Part shown: piece by piece, positions 34,176-43,861 of the stretch
How the letters are laid out: each line of letters starts with the position of its first letter
Numbering within the stretch: the first letter of the stretch is position 1
NCBI RefSeq assembly: GCF_015767245.1
Contig: NZ_JADOTV010000016.1
Location: 31,219 to 94,388, forward strand
Reading direction: 5' to 3'
DNA length: 63,170 nt
Origin: Aureivirga sp. CE67
GTDB taxonomy: Bacteria; Bacteroidota; Bacteroidia; Flavobacteriales; Flavobacteriaceae
Program-made: the position numbers and the translations under genes
The notes under the pieces: generated by a model
What the model was told of the DNA's origin: nothing
The model's input: only the letters and a program-made list of their open reading frames with translations
Databases searched by the model: none

Positions 34176-35525
34176 ATGAAAGAAAAATTATTAAACATAT
34201 ATTTTAATTCACCAATTTGGATTCAGAATTTAATAATTTCTATTAAAGGATATCAGATTAAAAAGAACCGTTTTTCTTCAAATTTTTATAAAGAATTAGA
34301 TTTTTATCAAAGTTTAGACAATAAATCACTTCATGAAAAAATAGTACTAGAAGAAGAACGTTTAAGAAAGTTTCTTAAGAATGCTAAAAATAGTGAGTAT
34401 TGGAATAGCAGGTTTTTAAAATATAATATAAATATAGATGCAATTGATATTAAAAAAGAATTAAAGAAGCTACCAATTCTCACAAAAGATGATGTTAGGA
34501 AAAATATAGATTTAATAAAAATTAACAAGGAGCCTTTAATTTCTAAGAGAACAAGTGGAACAACTGGAGCAGGTTTAATTTTATACGAAACTAGAGAGGC
34601 AGAAAATGAAAGATGGGCAGTATGTTGGAATTATAGGATAAAACAAGGTATTAAATTAGATCAATGGTATGGCTGGTTTGGTGGAATGAAAATAATAAAC
34701 TCAAATGTTAAAAAGCCGCCTTTTTGGAGAATTAATTATCCTGAAAAGAGAGTAATGTTTAGTGCACAGCATTTGAATGAAAATACAGTTGATGATTATG
34801 CAAATAAAATTTTAAAACAAAAATTAGAATGGCTACATGGTTATCCTTCACAAATATCATTATTTGCAGCATTAGTTAAAGATAAAAATTACGATTTTTC
34901 ATTTGTTAAGAATATAACTTTTGGCTCTGAAAATTTATTAGAAAATCAGAAAATATTAATTAGAAAGGTTTTTGAAAATGCTGTTTTATCTGAACATTAT
35001 TGTATGACAGAATGTGTTTCAAATATAAGTCAACATAGTAATGAAGAATTATATTTGGATAGATATTTTTCATACACAGAATTTATACCAACTGACATAA
35101 AGAATAAATATTGGATTGTTGGAACAAATTTATCTAATCCAAACTTTCCGTTAATAAGATATAATACAAATGATATTGTTGAGATTATTGGTGGTCAAAT
35201 TATATCAATTGATGGTCGAAAAGAAGATTATGTTATTCTTAAAAATGGAACAAAATTAGGAAGGTTAGATCATATTTTTAAGGGTTTAATTCATATAAAA
35301 GAAGCTCAAATTTATCAGCCAGACTTTAATAATGTTGTGATTAGAATTGTAAAATCTAAAAGTTATGATAATCATAATGAAGAAAAAAAATTAATTAAAA
35401 AATTAGATTTATGGTTTAAGAATGAAATAAATTTCAAAATTGAGTATTTAGATAAGATTGAACGTACTAAATCAAATAAATTGAGATTTGTAGTTTCTGA
35501 AATCAAGAATAAACAATTTTTTTAA
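34176..35525 (+). CDS. CapK/PaaK-like adenylate-forming protein
   Basis: 449 aa, related to phenylacetate-CoA ligase and the capsule protein CapK. The nucleotide-binding loop is KRTSGTTGAGLILYETREA near 123-141. EWLHGYPSQISLFAALV, FGSENLLENQKILIRKVF and LIRYNTNDIVEI are family regions. In polysaccharide loci these proteins are found widely but their reaction is poorly defined; activation of an acyl or amino-acid substituent has been suggested. Stop and start of the next gene overlap by one base. Confidence 0.87.
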   Translation: MKEKLLNIYFNSPIWIQNLIISIKGYQIKKNRFSSNFYKELDFYQSLDNKSLHEKIVLEEERLRKFLKNAKNSEYWNSRFLKYNINIDAIDIKKELKKLPILTKDDVRKNIDLIKINKEPLISKRTSGTTGAGLILYETREAENERWAVCWNYRIKQGIKLDQWYGWFGGMKIINSNVKKPPFWRINYPEKRVMFSAQHLNENTVDDYANKILKQKLEWLHGYPSQISLFAALVKDKNYDFSFVKNITFGSENLLENQKILIRKVFENAVLSEHYCMTECVSNISQHSNEELYLDRYFSYTEFIPTDIKNKYWIVGTNLSNPNFPLIRYNTNDIVEIIGGQIISIDGRKEDYVILKNGTKLGRLDHIFKGLIHIKEAQIYQPDFNNVVIRIVKSKSYDNHNEEKKLIKKLDLWFKNEINFKIEYLDKIERTKSNKLRFVVSEIKNKQFF

Positions 35526-37372
35526 TGAATTTTAAATTAGCCACACAATTAGTGAAAAACATGGGGCTACGTTACACAAGTTACCGTGTTTTTAATGTTT
35601 TTGAACAAAAATCAGGAAGGTTAAAGAAGAAGCATCCAATGCATGTTTTTTCTCAAAACTTTATTTCTTTTGATGGATGGAGAAAATCAAATTTTTCATT
35701 TCTTAATTTAAGAAGTGAAACGAAAAATCCTACACAAGTATTAGAAGAAAAAGCTTCAAGAATATTGTCAGGAGAAATTCTTTTTTTTAGTTCAGAATGG
35801 AAAAATATTGGTTTAGATTATAATTGGATTACGAATCCTGTTACAGGTTTTGAATATGATATTTCAAAACATTGGTCAGAGATTCCAGATTTAGCCAAAG
35901 AAGCTGGAGATATAAAATTTGTTTGGGAGAAATCAAGATTTAGTTTTTTACAAACTATTTTACGTTATGATTTTCATTTTGGAAAAAATAATGCGGAATT
36001 TATTTTTTCTCAAATAGAAAATTGGATAGATATGAATCCAGTAAATCAAGGACCAAATTGGCGTTGTAGTCAAGAGATTTCATTACGAATTTTTAATTGG
36101 TGTTTTGCTTTAGATTTTTATAAAAATGATAAAGCTTTAACAAAACAAAGATGGGATAAGATTCAAAATACTATTTATTGGTCTTTACACCATGTATATC
36201 ATCATATTGATTTTTCTAGGATTGCAGTAAGAAATAATCATGCAATTACAGAAACTTTATTTTTGACTTTAAGTGAATTATTATTCCCTTTTATTCCAGA
36301 GACAAAAAAATGGGCTAAAGTTGGAAGAAAATATTTTGAAGAGGAAATTGACTATCAAATTTATGATGATGGAACATTTCTTCAATTTAGTATGAATTAT
36401 CATCGAGTGGTTATTCAGTTATTATCTTTAGGAATAACTATTTCTGAAAAATACAAAAAACCATTTTCAGATAACGTTTATAAAAAAGCATATAAGTCTT
36501 TAAACTTCTTATACCAATGTCTTCAGGAAGAAAATGGTTATTTACCAAACTACGGAGCGAATGATGGAGCGTTGTTTTTTCCTCTTTCAGATAGGGATTA
36601 TAGGGATTATCGTCCACAATTAAATAGTTTGCATAAAATTATTACTGGAAATTATATATATAAAGAGAATTATTTAATAGAAGATTTTTTAGATTTTGAA
36701 TTAGATTCTAAAAAAATGAATAATTTGACAAAAGTGTTCGGTTCGCAATCATTTGACGTTGGAGGGTATTATATTTGTCGAAATTCTGAGAATTTTACAT
36801 TTATTAGATGTGGAAATCATAAAAATAAGCCCGTACAAGCAGATAATCTTCATATAGATATTTGGAAAGATGGTGAAAATATAATGAGAGATTCAGGTAC
36901 TTATAAATATAATACTGATGACTTGACACAATCTTTTTTTAAAGATACTTTAGGGCATAATACTGTAATGATTGATGAAAAACCACAAATGCTCAGAGGA
37001 AGTAGGTTTATGTGGTTTTATTGGACTCAAAGAATAGATGCTAAATGGTCAGAAAATAATGATTATTTTATCTTTTCAGGTGAAATAAGTGCATATAGAT
37101 ATTTAAATAAAAAAATAAGACATAATCGTAAAGTTTTTATTTCTAAATCTAAAGATAAATGGATTGTAGAAGATTCAATTTTTAATGCTGATAATTATTC
37201 TAAAAAACAGCTTTGGCATTATGATGATTTTAATTGGAACTGGAAATTAGAAAATGAATTAGAAGTAGAGGATAAAAAATCTTTTAATTCAGAGTATTAT
37301 GGTATCAAAAATGTAGGGAAATGCAAACAAATTTCATTCTCTAAAAAAATAAAAACAACATTTTACATATAA
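35525..37372 (+). CDS. Heparinase II/III-family protein
   Basis: 615 aa without a clear signal peptide. N-terminal (alpha/alpha)-toroid of about 350 residues (GPNWRCSQEISLRIFNWCFAL; RIAVRNNHAITETLFL; QIYDDGTFLQFSMNYHRVV) and a C-terminal beta-sandwich (VGGYYICRNSENFTFIRCGNHK; DNLHIDIWKDGENIMRDSGTY; HNTVMIDEKPQM), as in heparinase II/III and alginate lyases. Visible Asn/His/Tyr catalytic candidates lie in RNNHAITE and SMNYHR. Such genes inside capsule loci may trim or epimerise the uronic-acid-rich polymer. Location is uncertain given the missing export signal. Confidence 0.88.
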   Translation: MNFKLATQLVKNMGLRYTSYRVFNVFEQKSGRLKKKHPMHVFSQNFISFDGWRKSNFSFLNLRSETKNPTQVLEEKASRILSGEILFFSSEWKNIGLDYNWITNPVTGFEYDISKHWSEIPDLAKEAGDIKFVWEKSRFSFLQTILRYDFHFGKNNAEFIFSQIENWIDMNPVNQGPNWRCSQEISLRIFNWCFALDFYKNDKALTKQRWDKIQNTIYWSLHHVYHHIDFSRIAVRNNHAITETLFLTLSELLFPFIPETKKWAKVGRKYFEEEIDYQIYDDGTFLQFSMNYHRVVIQLLSLGITISEKYKKPFSDNVYKKAYKSLNFLYQCLQEENGYLPNYGANDGALFFPLSDRDYRDYRPQLNSLHKIITGNYIYKENYLIEDFLDFELDSKKMNNLTKVFGSQSFDVGGYYICRNSENFTFIRCGNHKNKPVQADNLHIDIWKDGENIMRDSGTYKYNTDDLTQSFFKDTLGHNTVMIDEKPQMLRGSRFMWFYWTQRIDAKWSENNDYFIFSGEISAYRYLNKKIRHNRKVFISKSKDKWIVEDSIFNADNYSKKQLWHYDDFNWNWKLENELEVEDKKSFNSEYYGIKNVGKCKQISFSKKIKTTFYI

Positions 37373-37375
37373 TTT

Positions 37376-38611
37376 ATGAAAATATTATTATTACATCAAT
37401 ATTTTTTAGAAGATGATGGCTTTGGAGGATCTAGATGGAATGAAATAGCAAAAGTTTGGACTGAAAAAGGTTATGAAGTTACCGTTCTAGGAGGTATGAT
37501 GCCAGAAAGAAGTGTATCAAATAAAAATGATTACAAGAATGAAAAATTTGTAAGAAAATTTCAAGGAAAAGTTGAAGTTATTAGATGTTTTGTTTCTTTA
37601 AATTACAACAAGAATTTTAGAGGAAGATTATGGGGATATTTTTCATTTGTTTTTTCAAGTCTTTGGGCTGGATTGTTTAAAACAAAAGGAAAATACGATG
37701 TTGTAATAGTAACATCACCACCTCTTTTTATTGGGTTGAGTGGGTATTTTATTTCTTTGTTTAAGAGAATACCTTTAGTATTTGAAATACGTGATTTGTG
37801 GCCTGAATCAGCAATAGATACAGGAGTAGTAAAAAATAAATTAATCATTAAAATGGCTTATGCATTAGAGAAATTTTTATATAAAAAATCTAAAATGATT
37901 AATGTTTTAACTCCAGCATTTAGAAAAACTTTGATAGAAAAGAAGAATGTTCCTGAAGACAAAGTTATTTTTATACCTAATGCAGCTGATTTTTCTTTAT
38001 CTGAAGAATTATTAGATAATTTTGATCGAGAGAAATTTAGAAAAGAGAACGATTTAGATGGGAAGTTTATCATCACTTACGTTGGAGCACATGGGGTTGC
38101 AAATCATTTAGATCAAGTAATAGATACTGGAAAATTACTAGAAGATACTAACGTAGAATTTCTTTTAATAGGTGGTGGAATGGAAAAGAATCGATTAATT
38201 GAAAAAGCAAAGGAGAAAAATGTTAAAAACGTTCGATTTATTGATCCAGTTCCTAAAAAAGATGTGTTTAAATATGTATTAGCATCAGAAATGGGTGCCT
38301 CTGTTTTAAAGAAAGTAGATACATTTAAGACTATTTATTCAAATAAAACATTTGATTATATGTCTTGTAAAAAACCAATTTTAATGGCAATTGATGGAGT
38401 TTCTAAAGATTTAGTTGAAGAAGCAAAAGCAGGGGTTTTTGTAGAACCTGAAAATCCAGAAGATTTCGCTAAAAAAATTAGAATGTATTTAGCTCAAGAA
38501 GAAAGGTTAGCTATGGAAGGGAAGAATGGATATGATTATGCAAAACTAAATTTTGATAGAACAATGTTAGCTGAAAAATATTTAAACTATATTTTAAATT
38601 TAAAAAAGTAA
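37376..38611 (+). CDS. WbuB-like GT4 glycosyltransferase
   Basis: 411 aa. Shows the WbuB/WcaI signature: LLLHQYFLEDDGFGGSRWNEIAKVW, DVVIVTSPPLFIGLSG, FEIRDLWPESAIDTGVV, PNAADFS, and ASEMGASVLKKVDTFKTIYSNKTFDYMSCKKPILM. Often uses an N-acetylated amino-sugar donor and usually sits directly before the initiating transferase gene, as it does here (stop/start overlap of one base). Probably adds the second sugar. Confidence 0.92.
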   Translation: MKILLLHQYFLEDDGFGGSRWNEIAKVWTEKGYEVTVLGGMMPERSVSNKNDYKNEKFVRKFQGKVEVIRCFVSLNYNKNFRGRLWGYFSFVFSSLWAGLFKTKGKYDVVIVTSPPLFIGLSGYFISLFKRIPLVFEIRDLWPESAIDTGVVKNKLIIKMAYALEKFLYKKSKMINVLTPAFRKTLIEKKNVPEDKVIFIPNAADFSLSEELLDNFDREKFRKENDLDGKFIITYVGAHGVANHLDQVIDTGKLLEDTNVEFLLIGGGMEKNRLIEKAKEKNVKNVRFIDPVPKKDVFKYVLASEMGASVLKKVDTFKTIYSNKTFDYMSCKKPILMAIDGVSKDLVEEAKAGVFVEPENPEDFAKKIRMYLAQEERLAMEGKNGYDYAKLNFDRTMLAEKYLNYILNLKK

Positions 38612-39216
38612 TGTATACGAAATTATTTAAAAACTTAATTGATTACAGTGTTGCTTTAATAAGTTTGATTATACTTTTTCCTATTTTTATTACAATAACT
38701 ATTTTATTGGCAATAGTAAATAATGGTAAACCATTTTTTTATCAAAGTAGACCAGGTAAGGGAGAGAGAATTTTTAGAATAATTAAGTTTAAAACAATGA
38801 ACGATAAAAAAGATCAATTTGGTAACCTTCTTCCTAATCATGAAAGAATTACTAAAGTTGGAAGCTTTATTAGAAAAAGTTCATTAGATGAAATACCACA
38901 GCTAATAAATATTTTAAAAGGTGATATGAGTTTAATAGGCCCTAGACCATTATTACCAAAGTATTTAAGCTTATACAATGAAAATCAGAAAAGAAGACAT
39001 AATGTAAAGCCTGGTATTACAGGTCTAGCTCAAGTTAATGGAAGAAATACAATAACATGGACTCAAAAATTTGAGTTTGATGTTTATTATGTTGATAATG
39101 CTAGTTTAATTTTAGATTTGAAAATAATTTTTAAAACTTTTTTGAAAGTAATAAAAAGAAGTGATATCAATGTGTCTGAAAAAGTAACAATGGAAGCTTT
39201 TAATGGAAAGAATTAA
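38611..39216 (+). CDS. Initiating sugar-1-phosphate transferase (PglC-like)
   Basis: 201-aa monotopic phosphoglycosyl transferase. One N-terminal membrane helix (SVALISLIILFPIFITITILLAI), then FFYQSRPGKGERIFRIIKFKTMND and SSLDEIPQLINILKGDMSLIGPRPLLPKYLSLY. The D-E pair in SLDEIPQ is catalytic in PglC. The short length equals PglC rather than WbaP. It links the first sugar phosphate to undecaprenyl phosphate. The acetyltransferase, aminotransferase and 4,6-dehydratase that follow suggest UDP-diNAcBac as donor. Confidence 0.93.
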   Translation: MYTKLFKNLIDYSVALISLIILFPIFITITILLAIVNNGKPFFYQSRPGKGERIFRIIKFKTMNDKKDQFGNLLPNHERITKVGSFIRKSSLDEIPQLINILKGDMSLIGPRPLLPKYLSLYNENQKRRHNVKPGITGLAQVNGRNTITWTQKFEFDVYYVDNASLILDLKIIFKTFLKVIKRSDINVSEKVTMEAFNGKN

Positions 39217-39856
39217 TAAAAAAGCAATAATTATAGGTGCTGGAACTTATGGAGAAGTTTATGCCACTTATTTAAAAGAAGAAGGTTTTGATATTATTGG
39301 ATTTGTTGATGATAATCCAACTACTCATAATAAAGAAATAAACGGAATTTTAGTTTTAGGAGATTCTGATACATTAAATAATGAAGAAATTAAATCTAAA
39401 ATAACAAATATTTTCTGTTCGATAGGTAATAATCGAATTAGAGTGAAAATGTTAGAGAAAGCTATAGAATTAGGTTATTCTACACCTAATTTTATTCATT
39501 CATCAGTTCAATTGACAAATGATATTCAAATAGGTAAAGGAGTATATATTTTACCCAATAGTATTATCATGCCACATACTGTTTTAGAAGATTTTGTAAT
39601 GATAAGTATGGGAAGTAAAATAGCTCATCATTGTATTCTAAAAAAAGGATCTTTCATTTCAACAGGAGTTAATTTTGGAGCCAATATTGTTTTAAAAGAA
39701 ATGTCTTTTGTAGGAATAGGAGCCACATTAATGACAGGAATAACTACTATAGGAAAAAATGTAACTATTGGTGCTGGAGCTGTTGTGATAAAAAATGTAC
39801 CAGATAATGCTGTTATAGTAGGTAACCCTGGGAAAATAATAAAATATAATAAATAG
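39203..39856 (+). CDS. PglD/NeuD-like sugar N- or O-acetyltransferase
   Basis: 217 aa. N-terminal Rossmann-like domain (AIIIGAGTYGEVYATYLKEEGFDIIGFVDDNP) followed by a hexapeptide beta-helix (IQIGKGVYILPNSIIMPHTVL; VSTGVNFGANIVL; TTIGKNVTIGAGAVVIKNVP) and NPGKII. This two-part architecture is that of PglD/NeuD. Catalytic His is in IAHHCILKKG. Overlaps the PglC-like gene by 14 bases. In a bacillosamine route it would acetylate the 4-amino group. Confidence 0.92.
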   Translation: MERINKKAIIIGAGTYGEVYATYLKEEGFDIIGFVDDNPTTHNKEINGILVLGDSDTLNNEEIKSKITNIFCSIGNNRIRVKMLEKAIELGYSTPNFIHSSVQLTNDIQIGKGVYILPNSIIMPHTVLEDFVMISMGSKIAHHCILKKGSFISTGVNFGANIVLKEMSFVGIGATLMTGITTIGKNVTIGAGAVVIKNVPDNAVIVGNPGKIIKYNK

Positions 39857-39903
39857 TACACACTTTTGACCTTTATTAAGCAGATAAATAAAAGGAGAAG
39901 AAA

Positions 39904-41028
39904 ATGAATAAGAAAATATGGTTGTCATCTCCACATATGGGAGGAACAGAACAAAATTATATAAATAAAGCTTTTGAAGAAAACTGGATTGCACCATTAG
40001 GACCAAATGTAAATGGTTTTGAAAATGATTTAAAAGAGTATACAGGAGCAACAGCATGTACAGCATTAACTTCTGGTACTGCCGCAATTCATTTAGGTTT
40101 AATTCAGCTTGGAGTAGGAAAAGAAGATGAAGTTCTTTGTAGTACTTTTACATTTGTTGCTACTGTAAATCCTATTATCTATCAAGGAGCAATCCCTGTT
40201 TTTGTAGATAGTGAAGAAGAGACTTGGAATATGTGTCCAGAGCAATTAGAAATTGCAATTAAAGATAGAATTGAGAAGAAGGGCAAGAAACCTAAGGCAA
40301 TTATCGTTGTACACTTATATGGAATGCCATCTAAGATGGATGAAATCATGGAAATTTCCAGAAAATATGATATTCCTGTATTGGAAGATGCTGCAGAAGC
40401 ATTAGGTTCTACATTGAATAGAAAAGCCATGGGAACTATTGGTGATATTGGGATTTTTTCATTTAATGGAAATAAAATAATTACAACTTCTGGAGGAGGA
40501 GCTATTGTTTCAAATAACGAAGAATATTGTCAAGATTCTCTTTTTTTAGCGACTCAAGCAAGAGATGCTGCTCCGCATTACCAGCATTCTAGAATTGGAT
40601 ATAATTACAGAATGAGTAATATTACTGCTGGAATTGGAAGAGGTCAGATGGAAATATTGGATAAACATATTTCTTTAAGAAGAAGAAATCATGATTTTTA
40701 TAAAAAAGAACTTTCCAATTATAAAAATATTCAATTTTTAGAGGAATTAGAAGGAGGGTTTTCGAATCGTTGGTTGTCTTGTATATTGACAGACTCTTTT
40801 GATACTAGAGAAAAGATTAGATTAGCATTACAAGAGAATAACATTGAATCTCGACCTTTATGGAAACCAATGCATTTGCAACCAATTTTTATAAATTATG
40901 ACAAATATTTAAACGGAGTTTCTGAAAACTTATTCGAAAAAGGTTTATGTTTGCCTAGCGGATCAAATTTAGAAATCGCTGATTTAGAACTAATAACAAA
41001 AACAATTAAAAATACCCTTAAATACTAA
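39904..41028 (+). CDS. DegT/DnrJ/EryC1-type aminotransferase (PglE-like)
   Basis: PLP enzyme, 374 aa, that aminates a 4-keto nucleotide sugar. ALTSGTAAIHLGLIQLG, VLCSTFTFVATVNPIIYQGAIPVFVDSE, DAAEALGS, and FSFNGNKIITTSGGGAIVS, where the lysine of GNK forms the Schiff base. The N-terminal WLSSPHMGGTEQNYINKAF matches PglE/LegC relatives. It follows PglD after 47 bp and precedes the 4,6-dehydratase after 55 bp, completing the set PglC-D-E-F. Confidence 0.94.
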   Translation: MNKKIWLSSPHMGGTEQNYINKAFEENWIAPLGPNVNGFENDLKEYTGATACTALTSGTAAIHLGLIQLGVGKEDEVLCSTFTFVATVNPIIYQGAIPVFVDSEEETWNMCPEQLEIAIKDRIEKKGKKPKAIIVVHLYGMPSKMDEIMEISRKYDIPVLEDAAEALGSTLNRKAMGTIGDIGIFSFNGNKIITTSGGGAIVSNNEEYCQDSLFLATQARDAAPHYQHSRIGYNYRMSNITAGIGRGQMEILDKHISLRRRNHDFYKKELSNYKNIQFLEELEGGFSNRWLSCILTDSFDTREKIRLALQENNIESRPLWKPMHLQPIFINYDKYLNGVSENLFEKGLCLPSGSNLEIADLELITKTIKNTLKY

Positions 41029-41083
41029 CTTATAAGAAAAAACAAAAACAAAATCCTTTACTAAACCTTATTACTTACACCTT

Positions 41084-42976
41084 ATGATTACAAGAATACT
41101 TTCCAAAAATGCGCATAAGTACGCTTCTAGATGGATGGTTCTCGGAATTGACACCTTATTAATTTTCCAGACTTATTTTCTAGCATATGTTATTCGATAC
41201 AATTTTACTTTTCATTTTGATAAGTTAGATTTTATAGCTGAAATTCCTTTCGTTATTGGCCTAGGAGTTCTTAGTTTTATTATTGTAGGTTCTTATAAAG
41301 GAGTAATAAGACATACTGGGCTAAAAGACGCAAATAATGTTTTTATGGCTGGTAGTTTGTATGCAACTTTATGTTTGATTGCTAATGGTCTACAAGAAGT
41401 TGTGCCAGGACATTTTGTAAGTTCTTCTATTTCGATAATCATTATCCATTATTTACTTAATATTGTGATTTTGATAACAAGTAGATTTGTTTTTAAAACG
41501 TTATATGCGAAAGTAATTTCAGATACAAAATCATATAAAAATGTAGTGATTTATGGAGCAGGAAATTCTGGATTATTGACGCTTCATGCATTGGTGAAGG
41601 ATACAAAGCATTCTGTAAAAGTTGTAGCTTTTATTGATGATAATAAAAAGAAAGTTGGTAGACAAATTGAATCTGTACCAATTTATTCTAAAGAAAAGAT
41701 TTCCAAAGAATTTATCTCTAAAAATAAAATTTCAGAAATCATTATTTCTATTCAAACCATACCATCGACAAAACTTTTAAAATTTGTAGATGAATTTTCA
41801 CAATTAGGAGTAAATGTAAAGATTGTTCCGCCAGTAGATCGTTGGACCAATGGTGATTTGAATGCAAAACAAATTAAAACAGTTAAGATTGAGGATATTT
41901 TAAATAGAAATCCGATTGAAATTAATAACCCTAACATTTCCAAAGAAGTTGAAGGGAAGGTGTTATTAATTACTGGAGCTGCAGGTTCTATTGGAAGTGA
42001 GATTTCTAGACAATTAACAAAATATAATTATAAATATCTAATTATTTTAGATCAGGCAGAATCTGCTCTTTATGATTTACAGCAAGAATTCAAACAAGAA
42101 GGAGCTGTGAATTTTGAAGCAATTGTTGGAGATATTCGAAACAAAACAAGGTTAAAAGAGACTTTTGAAAAGCACAGACCAGATATTGTATTTCATGCAG
42201 CAGCTTATAAACATGTACCTTTTGTAGAAGAAAATCCTTATGAAGGTGTTTTAGTTAATGTTTATGGGTCTAAAGTTGTAATGGATTTATCAGTTGACTA
42301 TGATGTAGAAAAATTTGTAATGGTTTCTACAGACAAAGCTGTAAACCCTACAAATGTGATGGGAGCAACTAAACGAGTCGCTGAAATTTATGCAACATGT
42401 TTAAGTAATACTTCAAAAACTAAATTTATCACAACCAGATTTGGTAATGTTTTAGGGTCAAATGGTTCTGTGATTCCATTATTCAAAAAACAGATTGAAA
42501 AAGGAGGTCCATTAACTTTGACACATAAAGATATTACAAGATATTTTATGACAATTCCTGAAGCTTGTCAATTGGTTCTAGAAGCTGGTGCTATGGGAAA
42601 TGGTGGAGAAATATTTGTGTTTGATATGGGAGAATCTGTAAAGATTTTTGATATGGCAGTAAAAATGATTCATTTATCAGGACTTCGATACCCAGAAGAT
42701 ATAGATATTGAAATTGTAGGACTTCGTCCTGGAGAAAAATTATATGAAGAGCTTTTAAGTAATGAAGAAAATACACAGCCTACTTATCATGAAAAAATCA
42801 TGATTGCAAAAGTTCAAGAGATGAATATTTATTCACAAATAGAAAGAGTTAACTTTTTAGCTGAAAATTTGCAACCAAATAATACGGAAAATATTGTAAG
42901 ACAAGTAAAAGAAATTGTACCAGAATATATATCAAATAATTCTAAATATGAAAAACTAGATTTACAAGAAGCTTAG
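41084..42976 (+). CDS. Membrane-bound nucleotide-sugar 4,6-dehydratase (PglF/WbpM/CapD)
   Basis: 630 aa. The N-terminal part has four membrane helices (about residues 15-140), then a first Rossmann-like domain (VVIYGAGNSGLLTLHAL) and the catalytic extended SDR domain: ITGAAGSIGSEISRQL near 294-309, HAAAYKHVPFVEENP, STDKAVNPTNVMGATKRVAE, TRFGNVLGSNGSVIPLF. Met replaces the usual catalytic Tyr (MGATK), as in WbpM and PglF. It makes a UDP-4-keto-6-deoxy-HexNAc, the substrate for the aminotransferase upstream. Confidence 0.95.
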   Translation: MITRILSKNAHKYASRWMVLGIDTLLIFQTYFLAYVIRYNFTFHFDKLDFIAEIPFVIGLGVLSFIIVGSYKGVIRHTGLKDANNVFMAGSLYATLCLIANGLQEVVPGHFVSSSISIIIIHYLLNIVILITSRFVFKTLYAKVISDTKSYKNVVIYGAGNSGLLTLHALVKDTKHSVKVVAFIDDNKKKVGRQIESVPIYSKEKISKEFISKNKISEIIISIQTIPSTKLLKFVDEFSQLGVNVKIVPPVDRWTNGDLNAKQIKTVKIEDILNRNPIEINNPNISKEVEGKVLLITGAAGSIGSEISRQLTKYNYKYLIILDQAESALYDLQQEFKQEGAVNFEAIVGDIRNKTRLKETFEKHRPDIVFHAAAYKHVPFVEENPYEGVLVNVYGSKVVMDLSVDYDVEKFVMVSTDKAVNPTNVMGATKRVAEIYATCLSNTSKTKFITTRFGNVLGSNGSVIPLFKKQIEKGGPLTLTHKDITRYFMTIPEACQLVLEAGAMGNGGEIFVFDMGESVKIFDMAVKMIHLSGLRYPEDIDIEIVGLRPGEKLYEELLSNEENTQPTYHEKIMIAKVQEMNIYSQIERVNFLAENLQPNNTENIVRQVKEIVPEYISNNSKYEKLDLQEA

Positions 42977-43091
42977 AAATAAGTAAGAAACTTTCCCTTT
43001 ACCAAATAAATTAACCCTAACAGAAGTGAATTTTGGAATTAACGTTTAAAAGAAATTTAATTTTTCCTAAATTCGCAAAAATTTTAAAATT

Positions 43092-43856
43092 ATGAAATTA
43101 GAATCCCTGACAGGGAAGTTAAGTTTAGTACTTATTGTCTCTATTTTATTTACTTCTTGTGTTTCCAAAAAGAAGATGACTTATTTGCAAGGTGGGAGTA
43201 ATGTAGAAAATACATTGGTGAATTATAAAATCAAATTTACAAAAGATGACATTGTTTCTATTGAAGTCACATCATTAGATCAAGAATCTGTAAATGCATT
43301 TAATGGTGGTGGAGTTTCAGCTGGCCAAGAATTAAAAATTAAAGAAACTCCAACTTATCTTATAAATTCTAATGGAAATATTAATTTTCCTATTATAGGT
43401 GAAGTTAAAATTGAAGGTCTAACAAATGATGAAGCTACAATTCTATTAGAAGAAAAAATCAGTGATTATGTTAAAAACCCTGTAGTTAATATTAGATTGA
43501 AAAATTTTAAAGTTACAGTATTAGGAGAGGTTAAAAGGCCAGGAACTTTTGCTTTAGAAGGAGAAAGAGTTACGATTTTAGAAGCATTAGGTTTAGCAGG
43601 AGATTTATTAATTTCTGGTAAAAGAAAAAATGTTCTTGTTGTAAGAGAATTGGAAAATAAAAAGGAGTTTATTAGAGTAGATTTAACAAATGAGAATTTG
43701 GTGAATTCAAAAGCATACTATTTGAATCAAAATGATGTTATTTATATAGAACCAAATCAAACAAAGAAAGATTCTTCTGCATTTGGTCCTTCAACAGCAG
43801 TAACTATTTCATTGCTTTCTACACTAGTTTCATTAATTGCTATTTTAACAAGATAA
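43092..43856 (+). CDS. wza: Polysaccharide export lipoprotein (Wza-like)
   Basis: 254-aa outer-membrane export channel component. Lipobox FTSC gives Cys23. The Poly_export domain (KFTKDDIVSIEVTSL; PTYLINSNGNINFPIIGEVKIEGLTNDEA) is followed by an SLBB domain (KNFKVTVLGEVKRPGTFALEGERVTILEALGLAG). The C-terminus ends in a hydrophobic helix (AVTISLLSTLVSLIAI), typical of Bacteroidota Wza proteins rather than the amphipathic barrel of E. coli Wza. It precedes wzc by 5 bases. Confidence 0.94.
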   Translation: MKLESLTGKLSLVLIVSILFTSCVSKKKMTYLQGGSNVENTLVNYKIKFTKDDIVSIEVTSLDQESVNAFNGGGVSAGQELKIKETPTYLINSNGNINFPIIGEVKIEGLTNDEATILLEEKISDYVKNPVVNIRLKNFKVTVLGEVKRPGTFALEGERVTILEALGLAGDLLISGKRKNVLVVRELENKKEFIRVDLTNENLVNSKAYYLNQNDVIYIEPNQTKKDSSAFGPSTAVTISLLSTLVSLIAILTR

Positions 43857-43861
43857 TTTTT

